Below, piece after piece: positions 12,895 to 22,845 of a stretch of 64,000 bases of DNA. A program made the translations under genes and the position numbers. The DNA comes from Takakia lepidozioides. Its lineage: Eukaryota; Streptophyta; Takakiopsida; Takakiales; Takakiaceae. The stretch lies in assembly GCA_030704615.1 (NCBI GenBank), contig CM060733.1:6386001-6450000 (forward strand), read 5' to 3'. The notes under the pieces were generated by a model. It had not been told where the DNA came from. It saw only the letters and a program-made list of their open reading frames with translations, and made no database searches. The number at the start of each line of letters is the position of its first letter. Within the stretch, counting starts at the first letter, position 1.

Positions 12895-13436
12895 ATTGTG
12901 GCATAGCTTTCTAGGATTGTATGCTTAGAATGTGTGAAGGACAACGATGTATGTTGTGGCACGATGCTTAGGTGCACGACAGCTATCATGGTTTTAGTCA
13001 TGGTTAACTAGAATTATCTACTTCTAGTTAACTAGGACATTTTAGATATTTAAAGTTTATATTTTGTGTGTTGAGACTTCATTTGGTCTCATATGCCAAG
13101 TGAGGTGTCAAGCCTCATTTGGGACATGGGGATGGGTTTTCCCTTTGTGAGGGTTGAGGAAGGCTCATCTTATTGTAGTTGAGCCTCCATGAGCCTCTCT
13201 CACCTCCATAGCTCTAGGTATTGAGAGGGAGTGTGGTGAGGGCTTTGTAGGGTGGATTCCCTTAGCAAGGGTGCCCTTGGCTTGACTTACTTTATGTAAT
13301 TGAGTGGATTCATGAGTGGAGGGATTCCATTGTGTTCACTTCCATTATCATTGTGGCATATCTTTCTAGGATTGTATACTTAGTATGTGTGATGGACAAC
13401 GATGTATGTTGTGGCACAATGCTTAGGTGCACGACA
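12895..13436 (+). repeat. B1-A2-B2 terminal repeat block of the decayed gypsy element
   Basis: B1 12895-12981 and B2 13350-13436 are 87-bp direct repeats with about 5 mismatches; both start attgtggcat and end gtgcacgaca. Between them lies a 366-bp segment (A2) that carries a stem-loop 'ggctca-N12-tgagcc' near 13160-13190 also present in A of the large element. A repeat-unique-repeat block at the 3' end is not a normal LTR layout; see findings. Confidence 0.8.
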
Positions 13437-14989
13437 AAGCTATTATACGTGGTTCACCTCTACTGAATGAAAAACAAAAGACACCATACATAAAAACCCT
13501 AATTCAACTAGGGTTGCATTGAGAACTCTTTAGTGATATAGCCACAAACCTAAGCAGTAGCAAGTCTTACGTTGCGAAACCTTTAGTGATATAGCTTGAA
13601 TCATTTACATGACATGTACAGTTGTGATTGTAATGCCCACATTTCACACAGTCAACTTCTCCTTTATATGTGCAGAGTCTTAGTACGGGTTTATACAACT
13701 TGAAACTAGGTTTTTTTTTTTTTTTTTTTCCCGTGAGCACAATCTCCTTTTGCAATGGATAGTCTCCAAGTATCTTGGAAAATATATTGAATATTACTTT
13801 GTGTTCGAGAGCATGGTCACCCACTACTCAACCTCTCTAAAAGGAGTCTTAAGGGGTGACAATTTTGCCATGCAAATGTATCTCTCAATTTTGAAAAGCA
13901 TATTTCAATTAAGGGAGTAAGTTTCGCTATGCAAAATTATACATGGGTGGGAACTTTAAAAGTGAACTATCCATTGTTTCAAATGCAATGAAATTTGAAC
14001 TTGGGGTGGTTGGTGTAGCATTGAATTTATCCATAGGCGAGGTCTCCAAAGAGTCTGTTCATCTTCTGCACTACAATGAATTTTAAGCTTAGTGTGGATA
14101 GTATAGAATTGAGCGTATCTGAATGGTAGGTTGTCAATGCCCTATTTGGGCAGCCTTACATTGATATTCATGTTCAATATAAGATAGTGTCATGAGAGAG
14201 AAATGTACAAGTAGTTTGGGGGGTTAGAGTTTCGCCTGCGAAATTAACTATGGTGAGGACTTAAAGTGACTTGAAGTCTCACCGCACAACACACCTATTA
14301 TGGAAAGGGCTTGGTATAGTGTTAGCATAGCGCGAGAAAAATCCACGCCTATAGCGTAACATGTTTATCATGTATAGGGGTTATTTATTATTTATGTGTT
14401 GTGATTACTACTCATGTGAGCAACTGAAAATAGGTCCGTATTTGAGTTTCACAATTAATCGTTTTGCTATGAAATATTCCCTGAGTATCTATGGAATATT
14501 CAAAATATGCTCTTGTGTTGTACCCAACCTCGGAAGGGCAGCTGACTCGGCCCTTCCGCAGTTTAAGAATGCAAGAAGGAGGGTGGTAATGGAGGAAAAG
14601 CTTCACCAGCGTAAAAAAACCAACCTAGAAATTTGGTCCCCTCATAGCCCCCAAAATTGTCATCTTATAAAATCCGTATACTAGAAAGGGCTGAGTTGGG
14701 ACGATTCAGCCCTGTAAGTGGCACAAGGCGAACCCATTAGGGCAAGCCCTGTGGCCGCGCACATGGCAGAATCGGCCCTACGTGGCCCTTTCACTAGTCT
14801 TAATAGTGTCTGTGGCATATTCGGACCGTATCTCTACAATATTTCTACGCCTTCATCTATATATAGTGCAGGTTTCTGTATTCCCGCGGTTCCTCATTTT
14901 TGAATTGATTTCCTAGGTTTTCTGCTGTCTGTTGTTGGTCTCGATAGATTTGTGGAGCTGTTTTGCGATTGAATTGCTGCGTTTCGATC
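13437..14989. other. No gene recognised
   Basis: AT-rich sequence with a 20-plus T run at about 13711-13729. No coding frame supported. The stretch just before 14990 may hold the promoter of the recombinase gene (TATA-like 'tatatatag' near 14860). Confidence 0.45.
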
Positions 14990-16360
14990 ATGGCAAGTGC
15001 TTCACGTCAGGCGCTCAATGACATCTTGAACAAACAACTGCATTTGTCATCAGTGCATGCCGGTTGCTGGCTCGAATTTGGAGAATCATGCTTCTATTTT
15101 GCATGAGATTGATGTTGCTGCACCAATTGATGCTATTGCACCAATCATTGGAGAGGAGGACAACAAAGATGATCTGGATGTGGCTTTTGCCGCTTACCAG
15201 GCCGATACTGATATTGCTCCTTATGATGATCCTACGTTGGATGATATGTTCGGTGACTTTGAGGCTACTTTTCTCGATGGTGACTGTAGTGTTCCGGTTT
15301 CGTTGGAGGAGATCCCTGAATTTGATGCGGATGTTGCCGACCCTGATTGGATCCTGAATGTGACGAGAGATTTTAGTAATGTTGCTCAAGATTTATTGCT
15401 GCAAGAAGTGGCGATGGAGGAAATTCAAAATGCGGATTCCACTGGAGCTCTAGCTGCTGCAAGAGAGGCCAAGGAAATTGATCTTAAAAAGCGTGGATTT
15501 TGGCAACTTGATAAGGAAGAGCTTGACAATTAAAGAAAGGAGGGCCGAGGAAGAATCTTTACATGGAACGATGGGGATGTAATCGGTTTGAGTACTCTTT
15601 GGCGAAAACTAAATCTAGGCGTGTGTATGGCTTCCATTGAGAAGATGTTTGCCAATCAGCTAGGGGAGCTCATTGAGCTTCCTTCTGAATTCTTCTTTCA
15701 GGTGCAACGCACTAATGGAAAATTGTATCCAGGAGAGACCTTAGTGATGCTACTGCAAGCAATTGGCCGCATCATTCGAGAAAGGCTTGAGGCCAACTCT
15801 ATCGAGACCAAGCAAATTGCAGAAAAATTCAACATCCTGGACGATCCCCGGTTCAAGAAGGTTGCTATATCTTGCCTTAAATATGTGAAGCGATCTGTCA
15901 AAACAGGAATAGGCCGCAAAAGAAAGGTTACTGCTTCGTTAACTTATGAAATGGGCTAGCAACTCCTCGCTTCACCTATGATGTCTCGAACAGATCGGAG
16001 AGGGTGTTGTTTGCGAGTTGCGTACAATGTGATACATAACTTTTGTGTGAGGGCGTAGACAGAGCTCTACAATATCTACGATTATGACTTCTCTAACTGT
16101 GAGGACCGAATCAACGGGAAGTCCATTCGCTTTGATGAGAGGAAAACTAAGAATCACAAAGTAAATCTCCTGCAGTGCCAGCCGGAGAAGATGAGGCGTT
16201 CGGTCACTTGCAATCATGCTGATCTAGTTGAGACATTCAAAACGGTTATTTCTCATTTTCGAAGTGGACGACCAATGATCCCCTTCCTCCGCATCCATTT
16301 TCTTTACGAGCCATTGATGGAGTGAACCTTAAGGAGCCAGGGGTTGAAGAAGCAACTTTA
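14990..16360 (+). pseudogene. Crypton/DUF3504-like tyrosine recombinase, N-terminal part
   Basis: ATG at 14990 starts a frame that shifts at about 15055 into the acidic frame up to 15531, then shifts to a frame at 15588-15959 with the core-binding region: GKLYPGETLVMLLQAIGRII, then LDDPRFKKV and KTGIGRKRKVTASLT. This order (N-G-x-Y-P-x-T-L..L, L-D-D-P-x-F, G-I-G) is that of the ZMYM2/QRICH1-like DUF3504 domain, a Crypton-derived tyrosine recombinase. Further broken frames carry DERKTKNHK (R/K-x-x-K-x-H region), CNHADLVETFKTVISHF and LRAIDGVNL. The gene then stops abruptly at the copia LTR near 16360; its C-terminal catalytic part is found inverted at 20392-20850. Clearly a dead copy. Confidence 0.7.
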
Positions 16361-17962
16361 CTAGCTTAAACATAATACAAAGAAGATGAGGACTGATGAT
16401 AATATACTAATCTAGAGGGGAAGAAGAGGGGAAGAATCTAGAAGAGACATTAATTAGTAGCGGTGATGGTGCCGTGACGGTGCCGTCTAAAGTAGTTACG
16501 AGGTAGTATGCCGAAGGATAATAATCCTCTACTAATAACTAACATGTCTAACATCTTATCAGTAGTTTAGATGCTATCAAATGAGAGTGTCTGTCCCAAC
16601 ACCCCCTCTCACTCTCAGCAAGTGTGCTTCCTCTTAGTCAACACACACTCTAAGTGAGATTCCAACAATGGCGCGTGTGAACCGAAACACCTGCTCCGCA
16701 TCCCAAGTCTCTCCATTGGGATCTTCCATGTTTTCCAAGGATCGACCACTGCCAGAGCAGGAGTCACTTCTCCCCGGCCATTCTTTCCTCCAAGGTCAAC
16801 TGTCAATGCCCGGTTGTTGCGATTTGGGAATTGGGTCAAAAGGGTGGAATCAATGATCCCCTAGGGGTGGAACACGGTCGCCAATAGTGTCCTGGTTTCC
16901 AGGTACCATTGCTTGGATTGTTGCGATTCAGTCCACCATACTGCCGATTCCTAAGTAGAGATTGAAATTTGACCAGCAGGGCCTCTTCATCATTAAGAGT
17001 TTGTTGATGATTGCTCGGCGGCTTTCCTCAAGTTGGAGCCGTCCCGTGAGTTCTTCGAACGTGGGAAGATCCTTCTCGCTACCAACTACGCTGACAAAGG
17101 TTGAGAAACTTTCTAGAAGAGCATTGAGGATGGTTTTCACAACAATGTCCTCAGATGGAGTCTCATCAAACTCTCCCAATTGATTCAATAGATTCTTTAC
17201 CTCCACCAGAAAGGTCTCCACAGAAGTGCCCTCTTCCATCTTGAGCTAGGCGAATTTGTTTCTGACCATGAGACGCTTCGCATTATTCTTTGTTCCAAAA
17301 AGTGACTTCAGCGTGTCCCAACAGTCCTTCGGATCATTGATGTTCAAAATAAACGGGATGACATGATCCTTCACTGACAATCGTAGAATAGCGAGAGCTT
17401 TGGACTTACATTTCTTCAAGTCATCTCATCCACGTCTGCCGCTTTGCTCTTTGGATCGACAACATCCCACAGGTCCTCTTTTCCCAGGATAGTCTGCATT
17501 TTGAACCTCCACATAGCATAGTTGCTAGTTCCCTCAAGCTTGTTAGCCTCGGTCAATGAAAACTCAACGTGTGATGAAGCCATGTTGAAGAGATAACAAG
17601 AAGAAGATAGTCAATAGCGTAAATCAAACAAGACGATCACTCGAGATAAAAACTGAAAACTAAATCGCACACAAACTCGATAGCTTACCCACCGGCTTAG
17701 AGTAGATAATCTCCCGCAGACGTAAATCACTCAAGTAGGAACAATGTTCACTACCTTCAGCCTCACTCCTCGACTTACTGAACTCGCCTTTCGGTAATGT
17801 AGATAGCTTGAACAGAATACAAAGAAGATGAGGACTGATGATAATATACTAATCTAGAGGGGAAGAATCTTGAAGAGCATTAATTAGTAGCGGTGACAGT
17901 GACGGTGCGGTGATGGTGCAGTCTAAAGTAGTTACGAGGTAGTATGCCGAAGGATAATAATA
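16355..17962 (-). mobile_element. Short Ty1/copia element carrying only gag
   Basis: Minus-strand element. The 3' LTR (about 16355-16604) starts TGTTGGGACAG on the minus strand; the 5' LTR is at about 17805-17962 and is cut at 'ggataataat' by the LINE insertion. The two LTRs share 'cagtctaaagtagttacga' and neighbouring blocks with small indels. Only a gag region lies between, so the element is non-autonomous. The missing first 75 bp of the 5' LTR is found in inverted orientation at 20853-20928. Confidence 0.8.
16928..17583 (-). pseudogene. Copia gag polyprotein fragment (UBN2 type)
   Basis: ATG at 17583 (MASSHVEFSLTEANKLEGTS) begins a copia Gag N-terminus with NYAMWRFKMQTILGKEDLWD and CWDTLKSLFGTKN in broken frames, followed by the open frame 17239-16928 with METFLVEV-like and LLNQLGEF, SLPTFEELTGRLQLEE-like motifs of the UBN2 domain (here DLPTFEELTGRLQLEESRR). 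These form virus-like particles in active copia elements. At least two frame breaks; zinc knuckle, integrase and reverse transcriptase are absent. Confidence 0.8.
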
Positions 17963-18152
17963 TTTTTTCTTTTTTTCCTTTTTTTTAAAGGAAAGGGGAC
18001 GGAGGCCCTTTTAATCAAATTAAATCAAAGGAGGTTACAAAATGGTGGAAAAAATAACCACCGAGAGGCTTACTGATGGGGAACATCCCAGTCACCAAGC
18101 TAAGTGAGCTTCACACAGAACAGGGGAGAACCCAACGCAGGGAGGCGGGGGT

Positions 18153-18199
<47 letters not shown>

Positions 18200-19733
18200 A
18201 GGGGGTTTGCAAGGAGAGAGGGCTGGCTGACTACCCAGGGCAGCCAAGTTGTGAAGCTAAGGAGAGATCTATGAGTAGCAGGAGCAGGAAAGGAGATGCT
18301 ACGAGAAGGCAGGGGAAGATGTCATGTCAAAAAGTCAAGACCAAAGTGACTGAATCTGCAAGTGCATGATGAGCTGCAGATGAAGGTGAATTGATCCAAA
18401 GCAGAAGATTTACAGAACTAGCTAAACTGGAGCTTAGCCTTGAAACTGGTACCCTTGGAGCGAAGGTGGCGCCAGTTGCGGTCTCCCTCTTCACCTCCAG
18501 CAGGGGTCTTGCCATTGGTCGGGGACGGAGTCTTTCCATCGAACGTTGTTGGAAATACGGGTGCAGAGCAGGCCGCTCTTGCCCCAGGTGAGGTCAAAGT
18601 CTTGGAGGAGCCGTGCGCCGACTTCTTCCGAGGATCTGGAAATAGCTGCCCACAAGGCAACCCGGGCCTTTCTCCCCTCAATCATCAGCTCAAAATAGAT
18701 GTTAAAAAGAGTAGCTCTGATGTTGGGGGGTCTCCCTTGATAAATGAATTTGCACCTGGCTTTCCAGATATTCCAGAGAGAGTGGGCCCTTAGGCAAGTC
18801 CAAATTGGGCAAGCCATAGGCGGGGTGCCTGGTTGGATATTCAACAGGAACAACGAAGGTGCAGGAGAAGGGGGGAGATTAGCCCAGTTAGAGTAAAAGC
18901 GGGTGACCATCCCCCACCTGCGGACAAAGCACAAGACACTGTTCAATTGACTCCTGGTTTTGAGCACAAAGGGGACAGTGCTGTGGGCCTTCCAAGGCAT
19001 TCGCGTTAACAGGCAGGATTCTATGGGCCACTTTCCACATGAATGCCGAGATCTTTGCCGCTCTGTTTTTTTTCCAAATGTCCTTCCAGATGCTGGTCCA
19101 TCTAGTATTGTTCTCCAACGCATGCCTCCATTTTTTCTTCCACTTGTAGGTGAAGGAGCATAGAGGGGAGAGCAAGGAGTAGCCTTTTTTGACTGAGTAG
19201 GCGAAAAAAGGAGATTTGGCCTTGTCCATCCAGGCCCACTCTCCCGGGTCAAATTGCAGACCCTGGATTGGGTGCTTGAGAAACCATAGGAAAGAGTTGG
19301 TGCTGACCCAGTGAACGAGGTTCCCATTGGAGGGTTGCGGGTTGCAGTTCCCCTTACAATCAATGACTCGAATAGGAGTCCAGGTTTGCACATTGGTTTC
19401 CTGCTCCCCAATGCAGTGAAGCAATCCTGCTGGGTCCACCGAGAAAGCCAACCCCGAGGCCAGGTCTCCATTCGTGGACAAGATTAACATGACTTTGGGC
19501 CTGTTTTGATTGCAATCTGCCAACCATATCGGTGATTGGTGCTGGCTGTTGCTAGCTCTGAGCAGGTCGAGGATGTAAACCGGAATTTGTTGGAGTGGCG
19601 TATTGGGGCCTATCCTGAGGAATATTGTGAAGCAGAATCGGCGCCGTAATGCAGAATCCGCAGTGAGTGCCGATTCTACCAAGGAATATACCACCATATG
19701 TATACACCATACATCAGAGGGGTACGAGCTCAT
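17963..19733 (-). pseudogene. LINE 3' half: RT C-terminus, zf-RVT domain and A-rich tail
   Basis: On the minus strand, frames 19733-18888 and 19471-18491 together encode a plant LINE C-terminus. GYSLLSPL, WKDIWKKNRAAKISAFMWKV and ILPVNANAL precede the zinc-binding CPLCAQNQESIEQCLVLCP (zf-RVT), followed by HSLWNIWKARC. A frame change joins the two. At the 3' end the minus strand closes with an A-rich tail (plus-strand T-rich 17963-17990), marking the insertion point inside the copia LTR. A 42-base G run lies in the 3' UTR. The matching 5' half is at 20929-21634 and beyond the gypsy insertion. Confidence 0.85.
18156..18197. repeat. 42-base G homopolymer
   Basis: Uninterrupted G run (C run on the LINE sense strand). 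Length in the assembly may not be exact. Confidence 0.85.
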
Positions 19734-20391
19734 AATTAGAGGGGAAATTAGGGTTTGAAGAGCAAATACGTCGTCTTCATTGGTTGTTCTTCACAAAAAT
19801 TTCAACACAAGCAAGCAAGGCTATGTAAATCAACAGCAAAAAGCTTCAATAAAGCAAATTGTATTGATACAAAACTGTGTACATATGTGGAACACTACTT
19901 CGAATCTACACTCCTGAATGTTGTCACCAGTTGCAAGGGTAATCAAAATCCTGTTGGCCGTAAGAATGAAACTACATGAATGTGTGCTAAGAATCTGCAC
20001 TACTGATCATTGCGGCTGCAAGGGTAATGGTTGAATAAAACTACATGAATCTATACAAATATATATAACCTACACGAGGAGATATCAGCCTTTGGAGAAG
20101 AATTTTCCTTCGATGCAGAAAACGCGCCAGACAGCAAAAATGCTCCAGCTTCCGGATTAGGAAGAGTAAGTTGGATAGTACAATTAGTCAATTTTCCATG
20201 AACAGTGCCTCCAATCGTCCTCGTATTAGCAACGTTATACAGTGCGCTAGGACGAAGAGCTCCTTTCTATACCATGATTGCATCAACTTCGCTAAGCACG
20301 TCAGTAGTCGACCAGAATTCTTCGTCAGTAAGATGATCCAAATTCGCCAACTCCTTCCCTACTGGTACTATTTTTGGAAACCACAAGTTCT

Positions 20392-20850
20392 TTAGAAATT
20401 GCCGATGGTGTGCCGATTTGCAGGCACAATAGCAAGCATGTCAGGATTTGCAACAACAAGACATTCTGGACCAGTCGACGAACTGGCTCCGCTGGTAATT
20501 AGTAAGCCTTGCAGCTTTTTAAAATGCTCATGTTCATACCGAAGCACCGCCTCCCAAGATACGTCACCCCCTGTAAATGGAACCGCACTAGCAACATTTC
20601 ATAACGCTCTCATCACGATTCCTTCATTGTCGACATCATAGCGCATGTAGCCTTTGCGCAATATGTGGCTTGTCATCCGCATCCCTAAGTCTAGTGGCAC
20701 ACCCATGGCATTGAATCTGCAAATAGTAGTTACACAAGCACTCTTGATTGAGTAATTCCCTTCTGCAGCTCCAAGAAGTGTTGTAATCATCATCTTCAGC
20801 CATTTAGAAATTTGTTTCATGCCCACTCTCTTCTTGGCGTACCAAACCCA
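20392..20850 (-). pseudogene. Tyrosine recombinase C-terminal catalytic half, inverted
   Basis: Minus-strand frame 20871-20599, continuing after a frame change to a stop at 20392. It shows WVWYAKKRVGMKQISKWLKM, then NYSIKSACVTT where DUF3504/Crypton recombinases have N-H-S-x-R-A-T-x-V-T, then MTSHILRKGYMRYD matching the G-H...Y region with the nucleophile Tyr. His and Arg of the H-x-x-R box are replaced by Tyr and Lys, so catalysis should be lost. It follows in sense from the half at 14990-16360 but is on the opposite strand, so an inversion has separated the halves. The first codons of the open frame (before TW) derive from the copia LTR. Confidence 0.65.
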
Positions 20851-20852
20851 TG

Positions 20853-20928
20853 TTGGGACAGACACTCTCATTTGATAGCATCTAAACTACTGATCAGATG
20901 TTAGACATGTTAGTTATTAGTAGAGATC
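20853..20928 (+). repeat. Inverted 75-bp copia LTR terminus
   Basis: Reads tgttgggacagacactctca onward on the plus strand and is the reverse complement of 16532-16604 with about one mismatch. It supplies the part of the 5' LTR missing at 17962, but in opposite orientation. It ends exactly where LINE sequence resumes. Confidence 0.85.
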
Positions 20929-21634
20929 TCTGAAAGTTTTTTAGGATCTGTGTGCAGGGAGCCACTCTCATCTTTTAGTGAAGACACCAGATTTTCATTT
21001 CTCCTTTGCTTGGCCTTCACAAAGAAGTACTTAGTCATTTTTTCACCTCCAATGGACCAATTAACTTCAGCCTTGATTCTGAGGTTTTGTTCCCTGGAGT
21101 GCAAGAGGGTGGACAGATTGCTCTTCGCAGCTCTGAAGGAAGACATGGTCTGTGGTCCTTGCTTGCCCACTTGGATCTGGTACTGACAGACGTGTACGCA
21201 TTTTGTCAGTGCTTTTTCCTTTCTTTTAGATTCCTCTGCTTTTTCCCCGGAGAGCACCTGGCAAAGCTTCTTTGTTTCCTGCAACTTATGAAGGAAGATG
21301 AGAGTTGGGGAAGTGAAGGCCGGAGTTGCATCCTTCCATGCTTGCGATAGAGCTAGAACATACCTTACCCACTCCATTCCCAGCTCCTCAAAATTGTGGA
21401 CCCCATCCTTGAGATGGATTGTTCGAGGGAGTACGGCTAAGATTGTTATGGGCTCAGCAGCGTGGCAATCAATTTGGAAGGCTTGGACAATGCTAAGAGC
21501 ACCTTTACCAAAAATGCCACAAAGCAAAGCTGAATGCATGAGGCAACCAATCTTTGGAAATCACAACTTGGATTCTGAAAGCCTTCTCCAACTTAAACCC
21601 AAGTGGGCTTACTGGAAAGGGAAAGGGTTCACTC
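20929..21634 (-). pseudogene. LINE 5' half: endonuclease end and EN-RT linker
   Basis: Minus-strand frame 21539-20910 shows the linker between endonuclease and reverse transcriptase: an Arg/Lys-rich helix region, WSIGGEKMTKYFFVKAKQRR, then NENLVSSLKDESGSL and DPKKLSEIS, typical of plant L1-type LINEs just before the RT fingers. Reading continues upstream to 21635 where the gypsy element interrupts it, and resumes at 32901 with a SWEEMKSPFSHTLPK segment that resembles the endonuclease C-terminus. The RT palm itself is missing, so the LINE is internally rearranged. Confidence 0.75.
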
Positions 21635-21824
21635 TGTCGTGCGCATACATATCGCTACACAACTACATCGCTGTCCAAAACCACACAACACATGTGCACA
21701 CCACACACTAGTATACCACTAGTCTACCACTAGTCCAGCCACTAGTCCAACCACTAGGCTACAACTAGTCAGTCACTAGGCTGCCACTACGCTGCCCACT
21801 ATGGCAGTCACTAGTCCACACAAT
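21635..21824 (-). repeat. Repeat B2 (190 bp), outer 3' end of the element
   Basis: Identical to B1 at 22154-22343. On the minus strand it begins attgtgtggactagtg and ends gcgcacgaca, which is the outer end of the element next to the target duplication. Rich in 'ccactagt' motifs, which could form local hairpins. Confidence 0.9.
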
Positions 21825-21825
21825 A

Positions 21826-22151
21826 GATAAAGAAGAAGAATACAAGCACAAGCTCATGCGAGCTCACAAAGCTGAAGCATAAACTCATGCATATATAACC
21901 TCATCACTCAAATACAAGTCAAGCCAAGTGCACCCCACGCCATGGGGAATCCACACTACGGCGCCATAGCTAGGCGCGGTGAGGCTCAACTCGAGAAAGA
22001 TGAGCCTCCCGCGCTTGCCGTGAAGATAACCACTCCAGGGCCTAAATCTGCCTTGACCCCTGGATTGACACTTGGGCCAATCCCAAATGTCAATATGTAA
22101 AAGCTAGCTATTTCCTAGCTAGTTTCACACTAGTGGTAAAATAACTTGACA
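21826..22151 (-). repeat. Repeat A2 (326 bp)
   Basis: Same as A1 at 32572-32896 except for one extra C. On the minus strand it starts tgtcaagtta and ends cttctttatc, running straight into B2 after one base. Contains the stem-loop ggctca-N12-tgagcc. Confidence 0.9.
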
Positions 22152-22153
22152 GC

Positions 22154-22343
22154 TGTCGTGCGCATACATATCGCTACACAACTACATCGCTGTCCAAAAC
22201 CACACAACACATGTGCACACCACACACTAGTATACCACTAGTCTACCACTAGTCCAGCCACTAGTCCAACCACTAGGCTACAACTAGTCAGTCACTAGGC
22301 TGCCACTACGCTGCCCACTATGGCAGTCACTAGTCCACACAAT
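22154..22343 (-). repeat. Repeat B1 (190 bp)
   Basis: Identical to B2. It lies directly after the polypurine tract and is joined to A2 through 'gc', making the perfect 10-bp palindrome gacagctgtc at 22148-22157. Confidence 0.9.
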
Positions 22344-22355
22344 CGCCCCCTAGCT
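22344..22355 (-). promoter_or_regulatory. Polypurine tract
   Basis: Minus strand reads agctagggggcg followed at once by attgtgtgg of B1. The same tract occurs before B1 of the second gypsy element (12882-12894). Confidence 0.8.
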
Positions 22356-22599
22356 GGTGCTTAGGTCCCTCTAAGTCCAGGTAGCCACAAGATGTGATAG
22401 TGACCATAGCCTCACTAAGTCCTCCACCACTATCCCTACTACACTCAAACTCGATAGATCAAGAGCCGGGTGCAAGAGTTGCCCCATCGTTAGTCGCCGT
22501 CTTGCAACCTGTGAACTTGAGCTTGGGATCTCATGTATTGACTCCTATGAGCTTGGCCTCCCATGTCTTGTTAGCTGCCTCCAGTCATGTCCACTGCCA

Positions 22600-22845
22600 C
22601 TATCCCAAGCAGTGTGGACACAACCAATCTCCGTCAGGAACCTTCTCAAGAGGTGGTGTCAAGCATCCCATATGCCAACCCCTTGAGCATCGATCACACA
22701 CCAGCATGGTGGCTGCCCCTTTGGCAGACCCACAGAGCATGCACCTCAAACCTGCAGGTACCACTGCCAAGTTTGGGTCAACTCTGCCATCGACATTGGG
22801 AAGGTGACATGGCGCACAATTACGCACATGGTCTTTCCAAGTCAT
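22600..22845 (-). CDS. PHD finger at the integrase C-terminus
   Basis: This frame follows the integrase after a one-base break near 22850. After the linker [14 protein letters not shown] come the PHD residues: CMLCG (Cys1-2), MLVCDRCSRGWHMGC (Cys3-4, His, Cys5) and GDWLCPHC (Trp and Cys6-7-8 pair), the full C4HC3 set with the Trp two residues before the last Cys pair and the W-H-x-x-C box. PHD fingers of this kind bind the histone H3 tail, often methylated or unmodified Lys4. In chromoviruses a chromodomain sits at this place and directs integration to chromatin marks, so a targeting role is a reasonable inference. The second element (12305-12640) has the same domain in decayed form, so it is ancestral to both. 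Confidence 0.88.
   Translation of the reverse strand: MTWKDHVRNCAPCHLPNVDGRVDPNLAVVPAGLRCMLCGSAKGAATMLVCDRCSRGWHMGCLTPPLEKVPDGDWLCPHCLG

Noticed and set aside
15064-15357. Leu/Met-rich 97-codon frame that could look like a membrane protein
   Set aside because: Second frame of the acidic N-terminal region of the recombinase gene; composition follows from Asp/Ile codons read one base off.
21635-22343. Plain solo LTR plus adjacent LTR as explanation of B-A-B
   Set aside because: The ACTC target duplication fits the outer ends of A1 and B2, B is missing at the 5' end, and a second family shows the same block, so a chance solo LTR is less likely.
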